A stretch of 28,531 bases of DNA from Gracilaria domingensis (GCA_022539475.1 VCMS01000370.1:69197-97727); one strand, 5' to 3'; positions 1 to 12,138 are shown, counted from the first letter of the stretch. Notes: generated from the sequence alone by a model not told the origin. Program-made: numbers and translations.

Positions 1-1420
1 AACGGGGGTCCATTTCCGTTGGTTGTACCATACAAGGCTTTTATCGGCAATGCTATCCTTTCTCGGAAATAGGAGAGGTGCCGATACGCCGATTAGATTC
101 GGTGACGGGGGTGGGGGTTGCGCTATCCTCGAGACAGGAGTGGGCGCCGGCCAGCTCCGGTCAATACTAACGATATCGTGCAACTCCGTCGATGTCCAGT
201 GTGACAAGTGGTTGTCAGTAGCAGGAACGACCTATACGGACCTTCCGAAGCCGGTAATTAGTTTTTTTTGAAGATTCTTCGTACTCGGAATAGAATTCTT
301 GCTTCAAGGCGGACGTCTAAGTAAACCATATCGCTTCCTCTAAAGGTCGGAGTGTACCGTATCCGGAATCAAGGGGTTTTGTAGCGCTCCTGCGATTTTT
401 GCTAGTTTGGTGTGGCAGCTTGATTCAGCTTTCGAGATGCGGGCAGGGTGTTTACGCGACGGGATTCTGCGTTTCGTGCAGAGATGCCCGTTTGCGGGAG
501 ACGGCTGCCGTAGGCTAAGTCGAGCACGATCCCGGGGGTGCGATCGTAAGCGAGAGGTCGAAGGGAGTGATCCGGTTCGCGCGGTGAACTGCAGGTTGTG
601 ACCGTACACCAACGACTGGACGCAACTTATCCGCAGTCCTTCTGGTGCTCTGTACGAGTAAATCGCCCGCAAGCGGGTTTCACCAAAACTTATGAACCTT
701 CGGCTGTCCCGTTTCGTCCTGGCGGATGATACTGCCGTCTGAGTGCGATGACGTAATAAGATGAGCTCAAAAAGCAGAGAGCGAACTCGAATAACTTGGC
801 ACGAACTGCGGCCAATCTGTCGGTGAGGAGGTAAGTGGGAATCCGTAGGGTAGCACCCAATTTCTCGAGGACGCGATAGCGATATAGCGGCGTTCGCTGT
901 CCGACAGGCGGTATGGCTCGAGTGAGTTAGTAAAAGCGGTCGTTTATCACAATCATTTATCCTCTTTCAGCGCCGGTTTTCGGACAATGGTCCCCGAGTA
1001 ATGATCCAGGCCACAAACTCGAAGGGACGCCGTTCCGGGAACACTTCAAGTATATGTTTGGTTCCTCGAAATGAGTTCCGCGACCCGCTGCCGCAGACGG
1101 TTCACAAGAGAGAGGTCATCAAATACATGCTGGCGACAGTGAGTACAGTTCAGAAATCCCGACGTAGGGGTAGTACAATCTTGATTGCAACTCAGCGCGC
1201 GCTCGCTCACGCACACGCCGTTGAAAGAGCGAGTTCAAGCAACTCTTTTCCCGTAGGACTGCACCGGTACGACATCTCTTGTAACTGGCTGCATCCGCTC
1301 GATCGTGATATTCTGCACAGTCTCACCGGAACGGTTTGTAGTTCAAACTGGGACTTAGGATCTCGAACGCAGAATTCGGCCTTAGTTTGAGAAAGGTCCC
1401 CCATACGCCTGGGCGGCAAG
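1..1420 (-). pseudogene. Integrase region of left-arm copy, scrambled and truncated
   Basis: The TNGQAER-equivalent stretch is near 697-730 with several extra or missing bases. The first 120 bases match the right copy at about 23040-23169. Between these the identity is low. The window edge truncates the copy. Confidence 0.5.
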
Positions 1421-1719
1421 AACTCTTCAAGCGTTATCGAGTTGGACGTCAGGTTGCTCCGGGACGGTTGTGAAATAACATGCCAGGGCTACCGTCATCG
1501 TGAATCTGTTTTTGGCCAGTTTGTCAGCGCGTCTTATACTTCTCCGTTAACGAGGACATCTGCCAAACAATAGTCCGTGTCGGTCTCCATCTCTTCTATG
1601 AACAGGCATGGGATTTCATCATACCAAAGGCGTACTCATTTTGCCGTCGGTTCCGGCATCCGTGACACTGCGTCGGCAGGAAGGATGTTTTATGCGGGTG
1701 GTAGTGCACGCTCAAAGGT

Positions 1720-3078
1720 CAAACTCTGCGAGCCGTAGACGCCAGCGCACCGGGACGCCCTCCCGCGACGCCGCAGCCGACACCCACCGGACCGCCCCGC
1801 AGCCCCCCGGGCGGACCAGTCGCGAGTCTTAACCCGTAGCGTCGGAATATATTATTGAGGAGCCAAGCGCAAAGCGTTGTGATCGTTCCGAACTAAAATA
1901 ACAAAACGTTGTTCCTTCCAGGTATGGCACTTGAAGTGGCATGCTCCACTACAGATGGCCAGGCACTCTCAGCTCAGAGGTGCTGTAGTTCCTTTCCGGC
2001 GCGGTTTAACGAACGGCCTCCAGTATCCGGATTGGGAGGTAGTCCTTTCTCGTCTTCTTGTGCTGTAAGCAAGTAGAATGCGACTTGACGGTCAACGAGG
2101 CGTTACTCGTCTTCCAAGAATGTAGGGCTCTATCCGGCGTTTCGGTAATGATAGATGATTGGAGGGAGGGAAGGCCTCTTCTTCAGTTCTTACATTCGAA
2201 CGCTTCATAATCTTCGTTCCGAAAACGGATTTCGAGGTCGAACGGTTGGTCCCTTCTCAAGCTTCGCGGCGATTCAGCGGGTGGGACGATCCTTGCAAAG
2301 TTCACGGCACGAAGCGTCTGTAGACATTGGAAGACCTAGGAACCGGAGCTCGGTCTGTGTCCGTGGTGGTTTAGCATTTTGTCAAGCGTCACAAGTCTTC
2401 GACGCATTGAAGCTTCCCGGGATCGGATCACATGTCCAGGATAGAATCAACTGCTTGACTGAACGAAGAAGCAACTTCTTCATTTTACAGTGTTATTCAC
2501 CGGCTTCCGGAGTAGGTCAAGTACCTTAGCTGGTGTCGGTAATGATCCGTGACGGGAGCTCGAGTAGATTATGACATCGATCGAGATACACATAGCAAAA
2601 TTGCCACGAACTTAATTCAGGATGCATCTATAGCTCTTTGAACGTCGCAGGGAGCGTTCTCAAACCAAATGGCATCCGAATAAAGCGGGTAGAGACCACA
2701 GCGTGGGAGGTGAAGTAGTTTTTGTCCTATCGGGCTTGTCTATTTCAACTATGCCAATACCCGAGTTAGGCGATCGAGGGTAGAGAAAACTCTTGCGTCT
2801 CCCGTGATCAATGCAGATTCATCCATAGCGTGGTATCGGGTAAGGATAAGGAAAAACTGTGAGAGCGTTGAGCTTTCCGTAATTCGAATGCAGAAGCGCC
2901 AGGAGCATACCTTCTTCACGGGATGAACAGAACGGGTAAGCTAGCCACTCTGGCGAAGACGGTTCAATGTACTCACGTCCTCAACATCATTTTTGTGATT
3001 TGAGCTCCTTTCATTCTCGGCCTTCTGAGACCGATCGGTAGGGGGCTTGGTGCACTGGACGTGCAATCAGTATCCTAG
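1720..3078 (-). pseudogene. Reverse transcriptase/RNase H region of left-arm copy, scrambled
   Basis: Pairing with the right copy is clear at 3038-3069 (20159-20190) and 1921-2060 (21110-21250). The catalytic YLDD equivalent near 2574-2590 carries an inserted base between the two Asp codons. The YWQ-type residues after the first RT Asp near 2740 also differ by an indel. The domain is recognisable only by alignment to the partner. Confidence 0.65.
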
Positions 3079-3599
3079 TTAATCGACTGTTTTGCGGGCG
3101 AGATTGTTCCCAGTTGTCCGTCCAGCATATCAACGGTACTCGGAAAAGCAGGTGGAATGATCTTATTCCGCTGGCTCGTACTCTTCACCCGATGTGCACT
3201 GTCGGATGTCAGTCTGCGCTTCCGGTGACAATCTTCGTCTTTTGTACCGCACCTTCTTAGGGCTGTCGAGTCCTCGTCGACTTGTGTGATAGTGGGGATT
3301 GGTGAATGGAGAAAGAGAGCGGGGGCTGGTTGAGCTTCGCCGACTACGGTGTTTTTTCCGATAGGGTTGTGGGTCGTTCGCTCATAGTTGGCCAACCAAT
3401 ACATGGAATGGCGCGAGTTCAGAAGAACTTCTCACTCCATTTGCCGAGTGTTGCAGGTTCGGCGGAACGGTTTTGAGAATCTTGTTACTGTAAGTAAACC
3501 ATTCCACTTAGTATCGCGTTTGAAACAGACAGCGTCTCGAGACATTAGGAGGGAGATGATGGAGCGAGCGACACGAAGCGTTCTAAGTGATGCGTGTGT

Positions 3600-4400
3600 C
3601 TCGGGTATAGCACGACGGGGATGGGCTTCATTCGAGAACCTTTTGTGTGCGTCCAAGAAGGGCAACGGGTGTGAGTTGATAGACGAAATTTCCGTTCCGG
3701 GGTAGATCGCTTTGAATGTATAGCGATCTATACCAAGGATGTGCCCAGGATACAGTCGCATGCAGGTTTGGAAGATAACAAGGACGGATCCGTTTGTTTT
3801 GTGTGTGTGGTATACTGTCCAGAATATTCATCGAACGGTGGAGGCATCCGAACACGGGAGAGCCTTGATCGCGTATACTGAGACTCCATCCGGCGGTAAA
3901 GCGCGGTGTGTAACAGTTGGGGGATGCTCCTGTGTCGCAGAACAGTTGTGATCATCACGTGTTAGGCGGGGCTTTGTGATAGAGGGCTGTCAGGACTTTG
4001 TAGTTCTATCCTAAACAAGTAAACCGGTTCGGAAGTGCTCAATCTCACAGTTCAACACTTCATGATGGAGTCCTTCTTCGCACGGCTTTCCGTTCACGCA
4101 GAGACCTCCATGTGAGGCTGTCATCCTTGACTAGGGCGCGGCGCCCTCACGCGTCCTGCTGGCGTTTTCCATCCTCTTCAGGATGCATTGTAGTGCGTGT
4201 ACCTTGTCCTCCTCCAGGGCAAAGGCCGAACGGACGGGGACTTCTATTAGGCTGGTTGAGAATTCCGGGGATGCGGACGCTATCTGTCGGCGAAGACTTC
4301 TCTGGCTCCACATTACCCGGGTCGACAGTGACATGGCCTCAGTAAATGGCATCCGGGCGGAAATAACCTTCATCAACCGATGGGTGTAAGTTTTGCATAC
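3600..4400 (-). pseudogene. Nucleocapsid/protease region of left-arm copy, scrambled
   Basis: Matches to the right arm include 4371 with 18873 and the stretch 3966-4035 with about 19200-19262. The protease motif near 3920-3945 has an extra base within the Leu-Asp codons. Nothing here is open for more than about 80 codons in the correct frame. Confidence 0.6.
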
Positions 4401-4439
4401 GTTGGCTGGTGAGCAACTTGTTCACGGGACTTCGAGGCA

Positions 4440-4940
4440 GGCATCATCGCACAATGTGTTGTGTGTGTTGTTTCGATACGGGAGGGACGAGGGCATATGC
4501 TGGGTTCGGTCGGGTGGGATGTAGAGAGTGACGGTGGTCTCGCGAGTTAGGTTCAAGAATGTGGCGATTTGCTGTGTGATCAAGTGTTATAGTAGTTCGA
4601 TTGGTGACTGGAGACTGCGCAGGAACCGGTGATCGGATATCTGTGTCGCTGGTCATACCAGACGCGAGTAGGACGACGATACGGACAGAGAGATGTCAAC
4701 TGTGTGTGTGTCCGTGCAGGAACAGTAAGAGCCGGACTCCGTATAGGTATCGTTTAGTCGGGTCATGTCGAGCCTGTCACGCGTTGATGATGTGTAAAGG
4801 CAGGCGAGATCGCGGACGTGGAGCATATACATACTACTTGTGTGTTTTGAGAGCTGATTTGTAGTGTGTATGTCTGTGAATATGCTGATACACAAGAGTC
4901 GTGTGATGATTTGGTATCGAGTTGATCGCGAGATAGACTG
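4440..4940. other. Unmatched G/T-rich patch in left arm
   Basis: It occupies the position of the gag 3' end but does not align with about 18440-18830. The + strand has many TGTG and GTGT runs and little C. The interval is about 160 bp longer than its partner. No gene is supported. Confidence 0.6.
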
Positions 4941-4949
4941 AGCTCGAGC

Positions 4950-6818
4950 TGTGAGATGCGTCACCAGGCATGCGATCTTCGGGTGTGTTTGCAGAATGAA
5001 TTGCGGACCGAAGCGCGATCGCTGGTAGTAACCTTCCGAATAAAGCCTTCAAACGCGAATCAGTGAATATATACCGCAGCGGAGAACTTCTTCTTCCACA
5101 AGCGGTCCGAGAATTCACTTTTCAACGTAATTCCGGAACTCTGCCGATACGTTTGTTATAATCGTGATAAACGCTTCGCGATGACTTCGTCGTAGCGTAC
5201 GTCTCCAGGGATGGTTCACGACTCCGGATAGGATCGTAGAAGCTCATGTCCTCATCGAATCCACGCTTCTGACTCGCCCGAGATACGGTTTCTTTGACGA
5301 GCTCTAGCCGAGCTGGCATGTGAAAACTGGAAGAGCCAGACTGCCAGCTCTTCGTGAACTGCCGTTCTGGTTGCATGCGTTATTAAAACGGCACTGAAGA
5401 AACTTGAGGACCGTGATCGGTCGTTCCCACATAGAAACTTCTCGGGAATCCTGCAATAGAATCCGTTTAGGGACTTGACGTAGAGATAAGAGTGTGTGTT
5501 GCATATAGACTTCCGGACGCGTTCATTCATAGCGGTGTATGGGAGTGTGCATGAGCAGCACGACGATATGTGAACAGTGTTTCGTCGGCGCACTTAGAAT
5601 TCGGCGCGCAGAGTGGTGTTAAGGCTTGTGTGAGTTTAGACACGAGATCAGAATAAACGCCATAAGTGACTTTAGATAGGAGTGATTGCCGAAATGCAGA
5701 GTCAGAATGCTTCCTAAAGGGAAAGATTATGGGTGATATAGCGGTCAGTAGTGACAACAGAGGGGAGTGAGCGAAGTCGGTATCGAGTCTCCGGAGTTTA
5801 CATCACGAGTATGACGCGACACGTGATTCATGTTGGCGATTGTAGCTGTACGCGATTTAGTGTTAGCGCTTCTTTTTGTCATCGATGACGTTTCGGCGTG
5901 CCCGCGCAGTCTCCTACTGCGGAGGAAAGGCCCATGAATCGGTACAGAACTGGATCGACGTTCGAACGATGCCCGCACACAGTTTCTTGATTGTGAGGAG
6001 GCCATCCGAGTTCGGGGTTCATCCGAGCGCGGTAAGCGGTACGACGTTGCTCGAAATGGTATGCTGCTCCATTGAGGAGCCCTTCCAACTTCGGGTTTCG
6101 AGCGACGTTCGACGTGCCCACCGCGATCTGCCCATCACGGGGGAGGCCGCCCGCCATTGTATACTTCATCCCTTGAGGTTCAGCGCGAGTTGCCCTGTCG
6201 GGGTGACCAAGTTGCTGCACCACATCCCTTGCGGGTGGAGGTTGAGGGTATGATCCAGCAGGCAGTAGGCGATGCCTGCGGAGTTGGTTCGCGACTTCAC
6301 TTTCCACAGTTTCAACCACCACATCGGTTACAACCGAAGCATTCCGAAGACGGGTGGACACAGTCTCCACGATCACAGGGAGCTGCGTTTCTATACCGGA
6401 CCGGACCCGTTGTTCAAGGACACTGTCTACCTGAACAGGCACACGATTAGAGAGTTCCTCCGTTAACCCACCTCTCTAACTGGGGTAGGAGGGAGGCAAA
6501 ATCCGAGACGGTCGCTGCGTCTAACATGGCGGAGATTGCCGATTCGGGGCCACGGGTCTGCACACGAGGTGCTGGTCCAGGGTCTCCTCTTCTAACTTCC
6601 GTGTTCTGGGGTGCTTCTCCGGTGCGGCGGAGCAAACGCTCCGGGTTATCCACTTGTGGTACGAGTCCTTGCGGCTCACTGCGGCTACTGTTCGACCGCG
6701 GGGGCGGGAGAGAGAGCGCAGGTGGGTTCGATTCGGCCCTGCCGGTAGTCACACGAGCCGAAACAGACTTTGGACGAGCAAGCTCGTCGAGCCGAGAGGA
6801 CTTCGACTTTGAAGACAT
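4950..6818 (-). pseudogene. gag: gag of left-arm element copy, degraded toward its 3' end
   Basis: The ATG at 6818 opens the same start as the right copy. The first 100 or so codons stay open, helped by a five-base G run at 6700-6704 where the right copy has four C. The frame then breaks near 6470 (GGG versus GG in the partner) and reopens at 6442-5879 with the Val/Glu-rich region and the repeat linker. Between about 5870 and 5400 the sequence only loosely follows the right copy. A capsid-like region is again visible at 5000-5400. Taken with the right copy, most breaks are single-base disagreements. Confidence 0.75.
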
Positions 6819-6895
6819 GAGGGGTTGTGCAGCTTTTTAGGCTACTCCTTACTTCCGATACGGCAAAAACGAATCTATTCTTCCACGAGAAACCG

Positions 6896-6913
6896 TTCTA
6901 GGTCGGGAGACCA
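6896..6913 (-). other. Primer binding site of left-arm copy
   Basis: TTCTAGGTCGGGAGACCA on + is the exact reverse complement of 16629-16646 and lies 2 nt from the LTR. Confidence 0.85.
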
Positions 6914-6915
6914 GT

Positions 6916-7469
6916 TGTGAGATAGTGCGCACAAGCGACTACTCAAGAGAATGTCCAGGAACGGTGGTGTGGATGCGCGGCACACGGGTGTAAGGCCGTG
7001 TGAGCTGCCGAGTCGGAAAAGACGGTCGTTGAAGGTGCGGAGTAGTCCACGGCACTCTGTGGTGAAACCGAGTACGGAGACACGCGCAGTCCAGAAAAGG
7101 TACCACGCGCCTAGCCAGAGAGCCGGTGCAACGGTAGTGATATCGCCGCAGAACAGCCTGTGCAGGTCTTAGACAAGCTGGGTTCCTACTACGACTTAGG
7201 ATCCGTGCCACGGGAAACAAGACGAAGAACCTAGTAGGAAGCACCTTGGTTTACTGTCATGGTGGCCACAGCCGAGCTGGCGAAAATAAATACCTATTCC
7301 GCCGTCGACACACACGTGTACGACTTACCGATCACGGGGCACTAGTTGCCACCGGCATACGCGTGGACTACTACTACTACTACTAATATGTCTACTACAA
7401 CAACGCCATCCGGCGAGCGGGTTTCCTTACAGTGTCAACATTGCAACCGTCACGGCTCAGTATCTTACA
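6916..7469 (-). repeat. 5' LTR of left-arm element copy
   Basis: This 554-bp LTR is almost base-for-base the reverse complement of 16074-16626. On the minus strand it starts TGTAAGATA and ends TCTCACA. The CTA run at 7366-7386 is the same length as in the partner. Confidence 0.92.
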
Positions 7470-7474
7470 AGAAT
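7470..7474 (-). other. Target site duplication flank of left-arm copy (AGAAT)
   Basis: AGAAT on + is ATTCT on the minus strand, identical to the flank of the right copy. The other duplicate would lie outside the window. Confidence 0.85.
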
Positions 7475-7641
7475 GAAGCGGCTATCCTAAGGCTGCTCTC
7501 TGGCCTCTTGGAATCCGTTGATCTCGATGCGGACATGTTCCGACCCAATGAGTTAATTTCAAAAAATCAGTCTGGGCCCCGTGGCCATCTTGCGTACATG
7601 ATTCGGCACCTCGAGTAATTATTTGACCATTATTTGGCTCT

Positions 7642-9740
7642 CTACAGTACATTTATTGCCCAGAACAGTTGTTCATAGGGAAGTGGAATGTTCGGGTTAG
7701 GAGGAAGAAGCTCCTCTGGGTCACAAGAGAATTGAAGTCCTTCATATTCGTTCAAGACCATGGCTTCATACACATAGTGAAAAGAGTCCATCCAGTATAT
7801 CCATATCAGCCAGTCTTGGATCCTACTCGGGGTTTCATAGAGCCAGCGCACAAGACAAGTAATATCGTAAGAATCCCGCCAGCACCATGCGCAGCGTTCG
7901 GATCGTCGATGGCCGCTACTAGAAACTTGGTGACCAAAATCATGATCAATGAGAGTAAATTGACTATAAGGATCGCATATAACAGCCGCTGAACACAGCT
8001 CCCTATACGTAGACCAGCCATAAAGTAGATCAAACAATGAAGACTGCCGAACGAACAGCTTCGATAACAATATCGAAGAAAGCCATGGTGCGCCTGAAAG
8101 GCCAGTAGAAGAAGAAAGACGAGTCATTTGTTTTACAAAGACTGTTTTCTCTGCATGTCGATCGTTAATCTTAGCCAATGCTGCCAGAATTATGAACAAA
8201 ACACTCAAAAAGACAATGCCTCTTCTGCTAGCATCCCGGCCAGCATTGTCGGGCAGTTGCCAGATTATAGGCCCAAGAATACACCAAAGGATAGGTTTTG
8301 CATGATTTCTGCAGCAAGATTCTTTCGCGTGGCTTCGAGGTATCGTATTTGTCGCTTCCCAATTGCTTTGATCTGGTGGTGTGGCTTCTGCAGACTCTGC
8401 TTGCGAGCAAGAGCCAGCAAGGCTTCTGGAACACCATGCTCAACTTCAGGCGCCAATGTTTCGGCATCATCTACTTCTGCCCGGAGCTGAGTGGAAAACT
8501 AACTCTGTGCAATGCGCTCAGCAAACTCTTCAGACGTAAGTGGAGGTGGCTGCTTCAAGGATGAAAGATCGGCTGCTGGCTTGAGGTACTCATCGCGCAT
8601 TTCAGGGTTTGCCAAGGTTGCTAAAAAATCAGGGACAGAGCGCTGCGGCGGACAGTAGAAGCCAAGGCTCTTAAAGTAGCTCTTCGCTTCAGACCGAGGT
8701 CCAAAGTAGATTACGTGACCCTGGTCGAGGACGCATACGGTGTCGAAGAAATTATAAATGTCTGTTCCGAGGGCTTGCATAGATGTAATCACGGGGCTTC
8801 CAGAAGTGTCAGCGAACTCACGCATAGATTTCGTGATACTAAGCGTAGTAGAACTGTCAAGTCTCATTGATCAATTATCCATGAAACCTACGCCTGCATT
8901 CATCCCGATAAGCATCTCAGCAATGATAGTACGCTTCCTCTCACCACCATTGACGCCACGAAGAACATCATTGTCGACAATTGTATCCAAGACATGATCA
9001 ATGCGCAACATACGTGCAGTAAGCAAGAAATTCTTCCTGCGTAAAGCTTCGAAATGAAGCATCCATTCCAGCTACTTGCAAGGGGCGGCAAACTCCAGCG
9101 GTGTGACGAACGGTAAGCTGTGCGATATGATCATTGCGTTGGCCGACAAGTTGAATGTAATACGTAGAGTTCACAACACCACCAAGCTTATCTTGCCCGC
9201 TATAATGTACATAGCCATCCAATTTGGCACTGGAACCAAGAGGACGACCGGAAACACGAGATAACAACAAGCTGCTGCCAGACCAAGACGAACCCAGCAC
9301 TTGACACATCTCACCAGAAGTAATGACACCATTAGCGCTCGACAAAACTCGGATTACCTCCGGCAGTTTCACCTTATCAGACGCATCAAGGGAGCGGGTT
9401 TGAGCGGAATGAAGGCGTATGCCATGGTGACGCACCGCTTTACCACCGACGTGCTTAGTAGCATGTACAAGGGAACCAATTCCAGAAATGAGGGTCTTGA
9501 TAGCAGCAGGTGGCCCCCAAGGTGACGGCGAATGCGCCGCAGGATCCTTTCTGGGATGCACAAATATTTGTTTGCGCAGAATACGGACATCAACATGCCA
9601 ACATCGCAGTCGAGAATATTGGCACAGAACCGGCTGCACTTCTGGCTATATACGGGCAACTCGAAATCAATATACCTTGGAGCGGTCATATTCTGTCCCA
9701 ATTGAAAAAACCAAAAAGTTAAGTCTGGCCACGAGGCCAT
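7642..9740 (-). pseudogene. PDR-type ABCG transporter, frameshifted (left arm)
   Basis: Reading from 9740 to the stop at 7642, an N-terminal region precedes an ATP-binding domain and then a membrane domain. GEMCQVLGSSWSGSS (Walker A region, codons at 9271-9296) is followed by the ABC signature VNGGERKR at 8931-8954, a Walker B-like VGFMDN near 8875-8891 and LDSSTTLSITKSM. The segment 8867-8499 shows PVITSMQAL and VLDQGHVIYFGP, typical of PDR transporters. RQIRYLEATRKN and YFMAGLR mark the membrane domain, with TM segments in 8033-7806. The family exports drugs and lipids at the plasma membrane. As written it is about half the size of a full PDR protein. At least four frame changes interrupt it, several at homopolymers where the right copy differs. 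Walker A Lys is Ser and the Walker B Glu position is Asn. Confidence 0.85.
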
Positions 9741-10013
9741 TTTTCGAACATTTTTCGGTACCGGTAGTCAAAATTGGAAAACATATGGACCATTCGAGAT
9801 ACCTAAATTGCCCAGAACCACTGCTCACACGGTTATCGAAACTGAAGATGTCGTACATGAGCTGTCATCTGGAAGATTTGGCACTTTCTTTGTGGTGTTC
9901 TGCGGGCGATAGAATTGTAAAGAGTGAGTATAGAATTATCATCGAACAAGCTCTTGAGACATTGCACATCTCCAGAGGTGGTGTCCTCTGGATGATATGA
10001 TCGGCAAGGATGT
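9741..10013. other. Divergent intergenic region (left arm)
   Basis: The two host genes of the arm point away from each other here, so promoters for both are expected in this stretch. It includes AATTGG and GATACCTAAATTG sequences, with no confident TATA box. The right-arm equivalent is 13013-13620, which is enlarged by an unmatched block. Confidence 0.4.
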
Positions 10014-10891
10014 ATGCAAAAACACCCTGTAACAAGCCCCTATCGGCATTCTGATGCCCGCGCAACTAGACGGACCGCCCGCAAAGCTCCAGTTTCAAAA
10101 GCTATGGCGCTCGTGGCAGCTTATTGTGACAAAGAGCGTGCCATAAGCAACCGGCGCATCCCACTCTACTACGTCCTCGCAATATGGCCACTCATACTCG
10201 TCATAGTGCACACAATCAACGTCTTGTTCCGTCTATCAAGTCCGCAACGCGCCGCCCATTCGTACTGAATCAGGGCTTCGTTCGCCACTGACAAACACTT
10301 CTGGCATGGCCGACAATTTGTCTTCTGCGTTTCTCCCGGACGATGGGGGTCAAGGTACCTGCGAAACGTTCTTGATGTCACGCAGAATGTCATTGCAAAA
10401 CATAAACTGGAGCCTAAGATGACTGGCTCCTATCTCCAACGGGTCATTCTACAAGGCATGAGAAAGAAACGTTTGAGGAACGAGCCAAGATACAGCTCGC
10501 CGCCTCTCGATAAGCTATGGAGGCTACTGCGCCGAATTTTGCATATGTGGAGACGAATCATATGTTCGTCCGGACATTTGAAGACGTTTTTTTACATCAT
10601 TTGGCGGAGAGCGCCAACATCTCCGTCGTCATTCTGTACAGACCTGCCAGAGATTAAATATAGTCCCAACTGCGTTTAGGATGGTTTTCATCTGCTCACT
10701 CGGGCAGGAACGTATGGTACTTCATTTCCATGGCTAGTAGAACAGCAACGGAAAGGAATTCGCCGAAACGATTCGCTGCAAACGATATTCTCGTCGCCGC
10801 TCATAGCATGACCGGCGCATTTACGGAGCCATGGAGGAGCGCGATGCCGTGGCTTTCGTGGGAAAGAAATGGCCCACACCGAAATAAATGA
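10014..10891 (+). pseudogene. Possible type II membrane glycosyltransferase, GT61-like (left arm)
   Basis: From an ATG at 10014 the first open stretch encodes a basic N-terminus and a hydrophobic span, YYVLAIWPLILVIVHTINVLF, near 10166-10230, as in a signal-anchored Golgi enzyme. Frames then change several times. Later pieces are FAYVETNHMFVRTFEDVFLH near 10540-10590, ISVVILYRPARD near 10618-10655 and FAANDILVAAHSMTGAF near 10770-10820, ending at a TGA at 10889-10891. The last piece resembles the ILVAAHGAG-type motif of GT61 (DUF563) transferases, but the match is short and lacks the expected Gly. The gene is divergent from the transporter. The fold assignment is tentative, but coding in this direction is supported by both arms. 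Confidence 0.4.
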
Positions 10892-11150
10892 CCCGGGCTT
10901 CGAGGCCCAAAGACACTCACTACTTGTCCCGTTTGTAACAGTTGCGGATATTGTTGTTTAGTTTGCTGTACATGAGGGGTGCATTTTGCTTAGCCCAGTA
11001 GCGACATCACTGGAGTGGTGCTTTACCTCCCAAGGCTTTTTGCATTGTACTAGGACGTTGTGAGCAACGATCGAGATACGCTCCGCAATTCGTCTATCTG
11101 TTGGCTTTCGACAACTGCACTGATCTTTCTCACTGTGGATGTGTGTATGT
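10892..11150. other. Matched 3' flank of the glycosyltransferase-like gene, no gene seen
   Basis: This non-coding sequence is shared almost perfectly with about 11880-12138. It contains no long frame. It is the innermost part of the arms. Confidence 0.6.
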
Positions 11151-11869
11151 GTTCGGTTTCGGGCTTAGTAATAAAAGTGCGGATGAGTGAGGTGCAGATA
11201 TTGAGGATGCGCAGGTGTCACACTGTTGGTGGTCACGTTGAGCTCTACGGATACGATTAATAGTGGTAGAGGATGATGTTGAGCGATACATGTGAGACGG
11301 CAGGCGAAGTCGTTGGGTATGTCGTCTCGCGCACGGCAGATATATAGAGGATATGATATAGATATGTTATAGTCGCAGTTGCTCTGCTCTACTAGAGTAT
11401 GATTGCATTGATGAGTATGGTTCGTGGATCAGGATGTAGCTACTTATAGATGTGTTGTTATGAATGCTTTAGAGAGAAGGAGAGGGAGATATATATTGCA
11501 TGTCAGAATTTCGAGGGTGTGATAGGTGACTGAGTTGTGACACCACACGCACGCACGACACGTGTGAAGATGATAAGGATATGTCTTAGAGCTTATTAGT
11601 CATGAGATAGGTAAGTTCGGCTGTTGATTTGCAGTTCGAGCAGTATAGATGGGATAACTTGACTTGGAGTCGATACGTAGTTATAGTGCATTGGCGGAGA
11701 CATAGCAGCGTCTTTTATGATTGTGATATATATGTGTTGTTAGCTCGCCGTCGTGGAGACGATAGTATGCCTGAAAGATCGCAGCTCGCTCTCACCAGAA
11801 GAAGGTAGTACACCGAGCATCAAGCGGAGTAGCACAAGAATTTTGTGTCATTTAACTGAGCCCGAACGA
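11151..11869. other. Central spacer of the palindrome, no gene seen
   Basis: These roughly 720 bases lie between the two arms and do not pair with each other. The + strand is rich in G, T and A and poor in C, with many TGTG, GAGA and TATA runs. No convincing reading frame, tRNA or known adapter was recognised. The composition resembles the unmatched patches inside both arms, so it may be low-quality sequence at a strand turn-around rather than a real spacer. Confidence 0.7.
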
Positions 11870-12138
11870 ACACCAGAACAAACATACACACATCCACAGT
11901 GAAGCAAAGATCAGTGCAGTGTCGAACAACAGATAGACGAATTGCGGAGCGTATCTCGATCGTTGCTCACAACGTCCTAGTACAATGCAAAAAGCCTTGG
12001 GAGGTAAAGCACCACTCCAGTGATGTCGCTACTGGGCTAAGCAAAATGCACCCCTCATGTACAGCAAACTAAACAACAATATCCGCAACTGTTACAAACG
12101 GGACAAGTAGTGAGTGTCTTTGGGCCTCGAAGCCCGGG

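Larger units (their letters stand above)
1..7469 (-). mobile_element. Left-arm copy of the LTR retrotransposon, cut by window edge
   Basis: The element on the minus strand starts at 7469 with its 5' LTR and reaches position 1 at roughly the end of pol, equivalent to about 23169 in the right copy. LTR, primer binding site and the gag N-terminus are nearly identical to the right copy. Most of the rest is heavily scrambled and carries G/T-rich + strand filler. The same AGAAT (ATTCT on the minus strand) flanks the LTR at 7470-7474, so both copies derive from a single insertion event. Confidence 0.9.
1..11150. repeat. Left arm of giant inverted repeat
   Basis: This segment is the reverse complement of about 11870-23169. 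Anchors read directly: 11041 pairs with 11989, 10014 with 13012, 9722 with 13609, 7642 with 15901, 6916 with 16626, 4371 with 18873, 3038 with 20190 and 1921 with 21250. Even the first 100 bases pair with about 23070-23169, so the arm continues past the left edge of the window. Similarity is very uneven: nearly perfect around 6500-8500 and badly scrambled in much of 1-5800. Confidence 0.95.

Noticed and set aside
5879..6442. 187-codon minus-strand ORF as a separate host gene
   Set aside because: It aligns with right-arm gag (17089-17660) and is the middle part of the left gag copy.
6720..6740. GGGTTCGATTC, resembling a tRNA T-loop
   Set aside because: It lies inside gag coding sequence on the opposite strand and has no matching acceptor, D or anticodon arms.
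11151..11869. Replication origin or centromere-like element at the palindrome centre
   Set aside because: The composition matches unmatched noise patches elsewhere in the window, and there is no independent motif.
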